Assembly (NCBI GenBank): GCA_964007475.1
Contig: OZ023273.1
Coordinates: 135,319,308-135,383,307 of the forward strand
DNA: 64,000 nt
Reading direction: 5' to 3'
Origin: Hybos culiciformis
Lineage: Eukaryota; Arthropoda; Insecta; Diptera; Hybotidae
Every line of letters starts with the position of its first letter. Within the stretch, counting starts at the first letter, position 1. The position numbers were made by a program, and so were the translations under genes. This document shows positions 28,328-39,900 of this stretch, one piece after another. A model generated the notes under the pieces. That model saw only the letters and a program-made list of their open reading frames with translations, was not told where the DNA came from and did not search any database.

Positions 28328-29013
28328 CAGTGGTGGGATTCAAAACATTTAACAACCGGTTCGCATCCCGTAAAAAAAAATAATACAATTTTTTTCGTGG
28401 TTTCGAATCCTATAAAAATTTTTTAATTTATTAAATTAAATTCTAAAGACCTTTCCAGAACATATAATATACTTTCTCCTTCATAAAAACTCATAAATTT
28501 TTAGATTGATGTTTCCAAATGTTGTAATTTCAAAACAGGCTTTGCTTGTTACACATTTATTACTTTGTAAGAGCATATTTTTACTCTTATTCAGTTCTTT
28601 GCTCACAGTAAATAGGATAATTTCCATTATTTCTTTTAATAAACTTATTAAAAGCCAGAAAAAAATTGTTTTACTTTAAATTGTACACGCACCACCTGTC
28701 GAGATACTCATCGTGTGAAAGTAGTTTTTAAATTTTTACATAACACACAGACCGAAAGACAAACATCATGTTTTTTATATAATTCAAATTTTATTTTTAA
28801 TACAAATTTCAATGTAAATTGAAATTGTATATTCTTTGAGTAGTTGAGAAATTGCCACGGAGGGACTGTTAAAGCAGTGAATATAGTTATTTTAAAACTT
28901 TTTCAGGCGATTTTCGTGAACCTACAAATTTTAGGAAACGGTTCGCGCGAATCATAAATATTTTAAGAAACAGTTCGCGCGAACTGGTGCGAACCGGCTG
29001 AATCCCACTACTG
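28328..29013. mobile_element. hAT-type nonautonomous element, 686 bp, perfect 8-bp TSD
   Basis: GATATAAT flanks both sides (28320-28327 and 29014-29021). The ends read CAGTGGTGGGATTCA on the left and, reversed, CAGTAGTGGGATTCA on the right (14 of 15 match). Next inside, both carry CCGGTTCGCA. The 8-bp TSD with CAGTGG-type ends is typical of hAT. No open frame for a transposase. Confidence 0.92.
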
Positions 29014-29021
29014 GATATAAT

Positions 29022-30321
29022 ATATTAAATAATAAAAAAATTCAAATTAAAAAATATGATTTCGAAATACTTGTTAAAAAAATTCATTTTTGAATACGAT
29101 GTATCATATTCATAAAATTCTCAGATAAGTTATTAAAACAATAATAAATTTTCAAATTATAAAATATACTGTTTTTAATTTGTATAAACGATTTCAATTT
29201 AAGAACCATCATCTCAAAAACGAAAAATAACTTCAAAAAGTGTAATACATAGATATTAAATAAGTATGAAGTAAATAATGTTAAATTTCAATCAGTTGTC
29301 AAAATTGTTTAATGATTTTAAGAACAAAAAAAATATTAACAATTAATGAACAACAGTTTCAATGAATTAACTTCTTCATGATATTCATGATTTTAATTAT
29401 TTGTTAAAGAAAAATTATAGTATTCACATGCATTAATTAAGATTACTTTTTAATAACTAATGATGATAATAATTATAATAATTATAAAAATAATGACAAT
29501 AATAATAATAATTATGATGATAATATTAAAGCACTTAGCGCAATTATTTTATATTTAGCAACATCTTTTTATTTTAGCATTTTTATAATAAAAGCTTTTA
29601 CGATTTCTTTGCAAAAAAATATAATATTATTTTTTTTTTTAATTTAGCATTTATAGTTAAAATGATTTATTATTGTTTTATTTTTAAAAATGTATTTAGT
29701 GTTTGCTCAAATGAAGCCATTTTTAAAGTTTTTTTTTTTTGAGATACAAGACATTATGAATTATGATTATTTCATTGCAAAAATAACTATGATTAATAAA
29801 TTTTGTTTAAAATTGATATAAATATAAAAACTAAACATTGGTATGCTTTTTAGTTGTCCTTGCTAAGTAATTCAATTATAAGTGAAATTTTTCAGAGGAT
29901 GCAACCTATTTTTTTGTAATTTACAATTAAATAAGTGGTTTGTAGGATATATTTTAAAATTGATGATTTTAGATTGGCTATTCAAAAATAACATATATAC
30001 TTAAATGGGGCACTTGACACATTTGGAAATCTTTAAAAAATACATATTAAAAGTTAACAATACCATAAGTTCAATTAACTTTAGATCAAACTTTCCTTAG
30101 AATATTATGTTAGCTTTAGACAGGATTTTAGAAGGGTTATTACGGAAGGGTTATTATGGAAGGTTTGTTTGTAAGAAGTTGAATATTATTTTTAGCAAGA
30201 AAATAATCATAAATCAGTAGGTGGGATACTTCGTTAAAAGTAAATTCTATTTATAAAATCACGGAAGAATTGCTGTTATTCATGGCTTTTGATGATTTCC
30301 CATTTAAAATTTTTAACAAAT
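29022..30321. other. 3' flank / probable 3' UTR of the kinesin-like gene, then AT-rich sequence
   Basis: The first AATAAA-type signals I see downstream of the stop on the minus strand are at 29682-29677 and 29671-29666, so the 3' UTR may be about 650 nt. In DNA this AT-rich the signal is weak evidence. An (AAT)/(ATT)-rich patch lies around 29460-29525. Confidence 0.35.
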
Positions 30322-30946
30322 TTAAAAATCGCTAATTTCACCTTCAGTTTCCGGATAAGTGCAAGTGAATGGATTTCTCAGCCAATTACAAAGTGATTTA
30401 TCCTGTCGCTTTTTCTTAAGAGTTATACGTTGCGCTGAACTTTCATTTTGATGACGAAGTGGCTCTTTAGTTATTGAAGCTGAGGTAAAACTTGATTCGT
30501 CACTGTCTCTTGCTGTTGCTACACTATGATAACCGCTTTCAGCTCGCCTCGATATACCAGAATGTTTCGAAGTTCGCGGGGTAGATGAATCATGTCCGCT
30601 ATCGTATGCTTCCGAGGAAGTGTTTAATGGTAAAAGAGGTAGTTGGGTTTGGGGGACGATTGGAAGATCACATAACAATGATTTTTCTTCAAGTGAAGAA
30701 TGTTTCGATAAAAGACCAGATTTCTCATCTACAATTTCGTCTTCGTTGTCATAATCATTTTGTTTAATAACTACTGCAGGTTGTGAAACTTCATTTTTTG
30801 GAAGATTTGGATCAGAAGCACCATCTGGATGTCTAAGTGATGCATATTGCTCCATTCCGGCTATTGTCATGATACCGTTTAAGCTAGGTAAAGACGTATT
30901 GCTGGGACTTCTAGAGGCATGAAGAGATTGATGGCAACTCCCGCAT
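30322..30946 (-). CDS. CG14535: Kinesin-like gene, last coding exon with stop codon
   Basis: Acceptor tctctaacag, then 208 codons including TAA at 30324-30322. It starts CGSCHQSLHASRSPSNTSLP and contains acidic and Ser-rich linkers (NDYDNEDEIVDEKSGLLSKH; SGYHSVATARDSDESSF). It ends with a basic stretch followed by NPFTCTYPETEGEISDF. The compact, non-repetitive end contrasts with the disordered tail before it and is probably functional. Confidence 0.93.
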
Positions 30947-33900
30947 CTGTTAGAGAAAAAACTGTCTATATTTAATGCGTATGATTAATTGGTTAATTTT
31001 TTTTTCATTAACCAATTTTTTGCACTTCAGATGCTCAGATGATATTGTGACTTAAAAGTGTTCAATTGTTTGTTTAAAATTTAAACAAAACAAATTTTTC
31101 ATGGAAATCTTAATATGTAAACTAAGGAAACAAAGTAGAAACTAAAAAATTGTAATGATATTTATTAAATAAAATACCTGGGACTTGGTGGACGATAAGG
31201 TGGCTCACTGCATACACTTCCAGGTCCAGTATTAAATCTGAAAGCAGGTTCACTATATACACTTCCTGAATCATGTCCTAGTCTAAAAGGCGGTATAACT
31301 TCTGCCATTGCTAACTGCGATGTGAAAATTTCACGAAGACGCGCCAGTTGATCAAATTGGTTTCTAAATAGAATTAGAATTGATTTTATTTAAGAAGAAA
31401 AGTTTACCTGTGACATGTAAATTGAACTTACCTCGTTCGTTCAACCATTGCACAATCGCTGAACGCGTCTCCAATATTAAAACTCGACACTATAGAGATA
31501 TCCCCATTACTCAATGCAGCCAATGGATGTTCACCATTTAACATAGATCTCGCTATTTCTTCTTCAGTTACTTGTAATCCACAATCCATCATTGGATTAT
31601 TCATAGGATGATGCTGCGCTGACAAACTTTCTCTTGAGGTATGCCTTGATATGATATGATGTAAGCTTTCATGGGAAATTTCTCTAGAACCAAGTGGCGT
31701 AATAAGAGGTAATGCCGGAGGAACTTCTGAAGGACCACTATCTTGATCTTCTTCGTCTTCTCTATTTGAATTTTCATTGAATTGGTGATTTATTCCATTG
31801 GCCGAGTTTTCAGATCGAATGGAGTCCAAGTCAATGTCATCATTGTTTGATTTTAATCCACTTCGAATTGAACTTTCCAAAGCTAAATTCGAGTTTTGTT
31901 GCTTACTTATATTTGATAGACCAGTGGCAAGTGGATTGATCATTTCGTGATGACTTCCTATAGAATGTTGGTCGTCTTCTGATTTTTGTTTACTGTACTG
32001 GGTCAAATGATATGAAATATTTCGTAATTGCTGTTGAATTTGCTGCTGTTGAATTTGTTGTATTTGTGTTTGTGGGCTAGCTGATTGTTGTTGATGCGTT
32101 GGTGAAGAGGGAAAAATATGTGAAGATTGATTTTCAACCCACTGACGAATCATTGTTTTCTTGTGTGAATCCATAAATCCGTATCCTTGAGCTAAATTTC
32201 CAGGAACCTGTGAGCTTGTTGTGCTTTGAACGTTTTGAGCTGTTGCATTAACCGATTTTTGAGGCGTTTGTGCATGATGTTGTGGCGAAACAGTTGCAGA
32301 TTTTGGTCCATCTACCCAAGTTTCACACTGCTTCACGTGATTTATCTCCCGCAACAAATGTCTAGCTTCAGCAACTTTTGCTCTCGATAAACGTGGGCCA
32401 TCTATCCATTGTTCTTCAGTAATTTGTCTGACAGGGCTTTCATTTGTTGAAGCACTAGTTTGTCGACGTAATGGCGATCCTTTTGGAGTTGAACAATTTG
32501 AGCCCTTACTAATATTTGAATGCCTCAGTGTGCCTGCTACAATTTTAGTTGTTGAAGATGGAGTAACTAACTTAACTGGGGAACCATGAACAGGTGAAAA
32601 GATTTGGCCAACGATAGGATTTTCTGAAATATTTGCTTGTACAGGTTGTGTTGGACTACTACTTGTCAAAATATTATTTCCCCGTTTTAAACTATTTGTT
32701 CGATTGGCAGTTACTGGGCTTTGCGCTAGTTTTAGAAAATAAAGACAAATTTATTTCCTATTCATAATACAATTACATACATCATATTTGCATGTTTAAA
32801 TAAATCAGATTCATAAAAATCCTAATAATTTCTATACTCACGTTTCTGAATTGTTTTTTTTGCTGGGATTTTAGATAATTTCTCAGCACTTGAACCCTTT
32901 AAAACTTTACTCATTGCACAACGATTATCACCACTACTTAATGATGGTAAATAAACAGGTGGATGTTCTCCATCTGTCGCATCATCAGATGGACCCATGT
33001 AAATGACAGTATCTGCTGATAAATCAGAACTTGATGGATCTGGTCCTTCAGATGAGCCCCCAGATTGATGTCCTTTGAAAACGTAATTTTTAAACATGTT
33101 AGAAAAAATCATATTTTGTCCATTCATACATTGAACAAAGAGTTGCCAATAAAAATCAATACTTATGTTCAATTTAACAGAAGTTTTTTTTTTTTGTATA
33201 TTAGATTTGGGTTTTATGGATGGTTAACACAAAACACTAGGGATTTAGCGTATCAGTAATAAAATGAATTTGGTTATGCCACAATTTGGCAAGTGGCCAA
33301 TTTGAAGAATTTAATTTATTGTCAAAAAACTTTGAGTGTTTTATGAGTCTGTAATTTTGTACATAAAAAGTTAAGATATATATTAGAGAAATCTACTTAC
33401 TTGGAATTAAAGGAAATTCTTTAAAATTTTGTTAAGCTGTGAGTAGAATACAAATAGGATTGAAAAGAAATTACATATGTATATGTTGAATCGAGCTTAA
33501 ATTTTGAAATTTTTTTACACACATTTCTAAATATAACTAGACTTCTAGGGAAAAGCTTACAAAATTTTTATATAATGAAGACTTTTATGCAAACGATTAT
33601 TTTAGAAAAATCAAAAACACCGTAAATTTTTTAATTCTTATACACCTTCCCTGGAATTGGCAGAACGAGTTTAATATTTTGATTAAAACTCAACATTGCT
33701 TATGAACAAATAAAATGTCTAATTTACTTATATTTGTCTTTGAATGAAATAAAATGTGAGTCAAGTAAACACATCTTATGAATGCACATAGAATTTTGGT
33801 TGCTCCGTATCTTTGACTTTATAGTTAATGGAATGAAAACTATTTTATAGAATATCTATTTGAAAATAAATTCTAGGGTGACAATTTCTATTGTTTGTTT

Positions 33901-36900
33901 TTAGATATTTTTATAAATGTGGATCAATAACAGAATAATGGATAATAAATTTAATGGACATTATTGTAGTTGCTATTTTATTTTATTTTACTTTTTTTTA
34001 TTATTCAAAAACATACATTGTACATATAACTATATACAGATATAAAATATATATACATACCTGCATTACCTCCCATCGCTTTATCTGATGAAATTGGGAA
34101 ACGATGTTTTCGTCTTCTCATTCTATGAATTCTTGAGGCTAATTGGATTGTTGTTAATGCATCGGTATGTGCCTGGAAACAAATATTTTATTTTCAATTT
34201 TTCATTTAAATTTTTTTTTTTGCAATAAATTTTCTTTAAAAGCAAATAGAATGTCTAATTTATCAAAATACAGACTAATATGTCAAAACCTATGGAGTCC
34301 AATACAATACTTAATTTGTATGTTTATTTTTTATTTTTTGTTATCAATATCAATACCATATCGAAATTCAGTCAAATTTATTTCAGTATTGTTTTTTTTT
34401 TTTTAATTTAAGCTCACCTGAGTATGTGTTACATGTGCTAATATTGATACATGACAAGTTAATGGTGCTAAACAGTCTTTTAGTAATGGTGTCAATGGAT
34501 GATCTTTATTCGGAGGATGCCTTTGTCCACTTAATATTGCCAATAATATATTACCGATACCAGATAATGGTAAGCCGCCATTACGATTTGCACAACCACC
34601 TAAATCTATTAAATGCAATCGACTTCGGCCGCCAGCGACTTCAAATTGAGAAAGCAGAAAATTTATTATATTAAGTATATAATTTAGAATAATTCAAAAA
34701 TTTGGAGAACACTTTAAATAAAATGAAAAAATGCGGTTATTGGTTTTTTTTAACTCAATAGAATGTGGTTGCCTGAATAATGAATAATTCTAATTTTTTT
34801 CTGATAAAATTTTTCTATTTTTTTTTGTCAAAATACATGATTAATGTATTTTAATAAAATTTTTCATATTTTCAAAAAATAAAAAAAATATTTTGGCAGA
34901 GGATTCAAATTATGTATAGGTAAACTTTTATTTCCATTAAGTTTAAGATTTTCACCAATTTGACCTGGTTTCTAAATCTGAATATTGTATTTTATCTGAA
35001 AATGTTTTATTGAATATGGAAATTATGGAAATAAATTAGGGGTAGAAAGAAAATCATAAAATTAATAATTAATTTAAGTCGTCGTGTTAAATTTTCAACT
35101 GTTTTATTATTCCACAAATAGGTAATATAATAAGTATAGATGAAATTGTTTTCCATAAAATATTATAAATAAAAATTAGTTTTTAAAACCAATTTAAATA
35201 ACATAAAAAATATTTAAATAACTTTTAAGAATATAATTTTGAATTTATTGTATGTATATTTACCTCCCCCTTTTCTTGATAAACTATACTGATAAACATG
35301 TAATGTAAAAATCATAGCTGGTTCTAAGGCACTATTATGCTGTAGCAATTGTTGTTGAGGTCGACCGGCCATTGCTGCATCTAAAAATAAGGCTGCTCGT
35401 TCAGCTGTTGGTGCTCTCAGTTCAGTAGGTCCTCCGAGAAAGTCATCACGCAAGTAAACACCAGGAGAATCGTCAGACTCTAAAAAATAGAAAAATAAAT
35501 TTTTGTTAAATATTTTCGATATGCTGCATATTTGTTTACTTTTGTCATAAAACTGTTTACAAAAAAATTTTATTTTAAGTTTTAAGCAACATATATCTTT
35601 TTTTGAACATTTCATAAAATTATTGTTTATAAAAGTTACGTGACTGTTCTTTCAGTTCTTATAGATGATTACTTCAATGAAATATTTTGTTAATTTAAAC
35701 TTAGTTGTACAGGATACTATTTTCCAGTAGTTTTATTCTTAAAACCAGATCTTAAAACTTTCAACTAAAATTATCAAAACTAATGACACATACTTTAGGG
35801 ATAAGTAATATTTCTGCTTTAAGGATAATCATTGTTGTTTATTAATGTCAATATAATTTTTAGCCTTTCGCCTTTTATTGCCACATTAATTAAACATAAA
35901 TATGTTGGATACTATTATTATCCACTCTATATCGAACTTTCTAAACACATAGGGAAAAGAGAATATTGAACTGTAATGAGCTTTTACTTCTTCGTGCATA
36001 AAAAAACACTTCAGACAAAAAATCAATTATCCTTTCCTTAATCCCATTCAACGAAATTATTTTCACCCAGTCAACTCTCACTATTCAGCCCACAGAGCTG
36101 AAATAAAAAAAAAATAAAATTAAATCTGCAAAACAACCTTATTAAACGATTTTACTCTAACCACTTGACAAAATAAATTACCAGAAAGAAAATAAAAAAT
36201 AATCATATTATCCTTTACGCAATATAGAAAAAAAATAAATTAAAATTGGCTCAATTAAACTAAGGGAAAAATCGTTTATTTTAACTTGAGAAACTTCACG
36301 GAGATCAAACTAGTATTCAAAGCTTTTTAATTTATTACAGAATTAATATTGCCTAAGTAAAATGAGAGAGAACTGATTTTGTAAGATTTTGTAACTAAAT
36401 AAAGGCGGATTTTTAATTTTTTTGACCGCTACTTTGTTTCTATTTTTTATCTGATTAAAAATTATGATGGAAATATAATTTGTTTAAACTTCAAGCTTAA
36501 TACACTCTTCGTTGAAATCCCAATTAGCGCATTAACAAAAATTATGTAATTTAGACTGTTTTCATATGAATTGTGAGACAAACCAATTCTTATTTATTAG
36601 AAAAATATGTATCCAAAATAAATTTAGAAATAATTAGATAGTTCTAAATATAGTGAAATTATACTTCTTCCTCAGTTTTCCAAATTATTTTTCGGGTTGA
36701 GGAAACAGCAACTTGACTTTTCTACAATGTTACTACATAATTTTCTAAACCAGCCCATATAAATCTTTCTTTACTTTACACTAAATATATATACATTATA
36801 CATACATAATATTTGTATAGATTTTAAGACGATTTTACATGACCTTCTAGCGTATTGTTACTTAAAGAAAAAAATAAAGTAAATAATAAGGGTCGTTTCC

Positions 36901-39900
36901 TTTTTTTTTAATTAATTATCACACAATTAAATTAATGAAGAAAAAGGGAGTAACATACACTATTAAATTTTTTTTTCTTGAATTTTATATAAAATTAAGC
37001 CAAATTATATATTTTATCTATATTAGGTATGTTCGAACTGATAAAAATTTATTTTTCAACATTTAGCAATATTTAATTTTGCATTATTAATCCAAGTCCT
37101 ATAGTTGTCAAGGAGGTACTGGTTTTTAAATTTTAACAATTCTATATAACATACTTATAATGTTGGTCAATAAAACGTATACTAACATTGTGTAATGTGG
37201 AATTAAAGTATATTGGAAATTGAGCTAAATTTAGTAGATATTTCTAGTGTTTGATGAAGTCTAGAATTTTATGTAAATGTTCAAAATAATCTAATTTCAT
37301 TTATGTTGATAGAAGATTATCAGATACGCTTTGGAATATTTTTTCGTAAGAGTTGTAAAGTATAAATAGTAAAATCATACATTAGTACAGAATAATTTCA
37401 AGTATTCCTAATTATTATAACATGAAATTTCTAATTATTAAACCATTCTAAATTTATTTCTCTAGCTATATACCAGGAGTTAAGAAAATATTTTTACTTA
37501 ATTTATTATCAGACAAATTTAATTTTGAAAAAAATATCGTTAAACAATAATTAAATTTTGATAAAAATAATAATAAAGAAAAATAGTATTGTGTCAAAAC
37601 ATACCAAGTTCAATGGTTTTTGGGTTTTTAAAAAACAATGTTAAATAAGCAAAAGAAGCCATAAATTTGAAGGTTTCATTAATTTTGTGCAGCACAAACA
37701 AAAAAAAATGTGTCTCTAAATAATAATTTTTCCCCTAATCAGATTTAAGGTTTCAATTAATTCGTTATAATTTTCTATTTTCCTTTCTTGTTTTTTTTAA
37801 ATTCAGTGATATTGAGACATTAGATTAAAAAAAAAGTTTAGATTTTTTATATATAAATTCGAAGGGAGGGAAAAATGTTGACAATATTCTTATTACTCCT
37901 AATAAATCATTTAATTGAAATATCTTAAAGCACATTTTGATTAATTACATTTTATTTAGAAAGAAAACAAAAAATCCCTTTTTTTATTAAATAATACATT
38001 TTTCTTCAGTTGGATTAAATTGTGATAGAATAGCTCTAGAATTAAGTTCGATAATAATCTTATTTTTTGTGTTTAATGAGTTAAAATAGCTATATACAGT
38101 TTATAATAATAAGAAGATACGACTAATAAAAAGTTACTGATTTAAATATATTATCAACTTACCAGTAGCATGAGCCGCTAAAAGATCCTTGGCTGATGAA
38201 TCTGGTTTTGTTGCATTTATTCCCAATGCACTTACTCGAACTGAAAAACGTGCCCCAGATTTTTGCCTTCGCTCGTTTATACCCTTATATAGCCAAGATA
38301 TTGCACATGGTATTGCGCCCAATTCTTGTGATGAATTAATTGCTCCTAACATTGTGCGAGATTGTCCTGTAGATTACATAAAAAAGGTTTATGTCAGATG
38401 AATGGTGAAGAGATAATAGTAATTATATGCAAAAACTATTATGAAATAAAATAAATGAATGATTATTTACTTTTTAAATATTCAAATTACCCGAATTAGG
38501 ATATCCTATGCTCAACAAGCAGCCATCAGATCCTTCTAATACAGCAGGTATTACTTCCGATAACGCCGACGAACAAACATCATACTGGAAATAAAGGTTA
38601 GAAAAATACGTTATATATACAAAATTTTTTTTTAAAATAATAAACATATACTTGTGGATCTTCAGCTGTAAATAAATTATCAAATGCAAACATTTTTGGT
38701 GCAGCTACCATTGGGCCACGATCCTGAGTTGCTGGTGAATTAGTTGTTGTTACATTGGCAGTAGTCATTGTTGGATCAGTTAAAGTAACCTGTCGTTTCT
38801 TTTTATCAACTGTCATAAAATGTGACGTATCATCATCAGCATGAACATCCGAAACACGCAACATAACTTTTACCTGTTTGCATGAAAATACAAAAAAAAA
38901 TAAAAAAATAAAAAAATAAAAATAGCTTATTTAATTTCAATTTTTTTTATTTTTTTTTTTAAATATAAATAATATAATTCATTTTTATGGAATTAAAAAT
39001 CTAAAATATATATAAAAGGAAATAAAATTAATGAAAATGGGGTGTAAAAAATGTTTTTTATTCTATGTACACATATTATTATTTATTATAGTTCTTTTAG
39101 TTTTATATTTTTATGTACAAAATATTATACAATAATGAGCAATGTTTAGAAAAGTGCTCATAAAAATGCTAGAATACCAACAGCAATATAAATGTGCCTT
39201 TAAAAGCACTTAAATTTTTACTGCACTATAAATTTTATGGGAAATATTTTTTTTTATTATTATTTACCACCCAACTAGCATTAAAATTTTTAAGCTCTAT
39301 ATTATTCCAAGTTTCGAATTTACTTCACATACATACCATATTTGAATTAAAAAAAATCGAGGGTTGTATAGTTTTTAATGGTCAACATGATAAAACAATT
39401 CCAATAAATCTAATCGTTAACCCTTATCACTCAGTATTAAACAATTATTTGATTTCATAATAATATTAATAAAAAATCGAGGAGATTTGGACAACTTTCA
39501 TAAGAAAAAAAAATCTATGTATAAAAGAATTTCAAACGTCGCTTCTGATGTAATTATTTTTGCTCGCCAAAGCCTTTATACCTAAACTTAGATCTCTCAT
39601 AAAATAAATAAAATTTTCACGTTTTGTCACATTAACTCATCTTCATAATTTTCATTAAATTTATACGACTTATTTAATACTCTTTAATACTCAACGCAAC
39701 TCTGTACAGATATTAATAGATTAATATTGTTTTTCGGGATCAGTGGATTTTATTACAATTTCCAGAAGTTGAAGTTATTACTACTTTTATTATTATTCAT
39801 GGTAATTTATAACATATTTTTATAATATTATAACAAAAAAAGTATACACAGTACAAAGTATATACATGATTATATTCTCCATGCGTTTTTCATAATGAAA

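Noticed and set aside
34426..34674. 82-codon frame on the plus strand over the DLGG exon
   Set aside because: Antisense shadow of the kinesin exon at 34638-34418.
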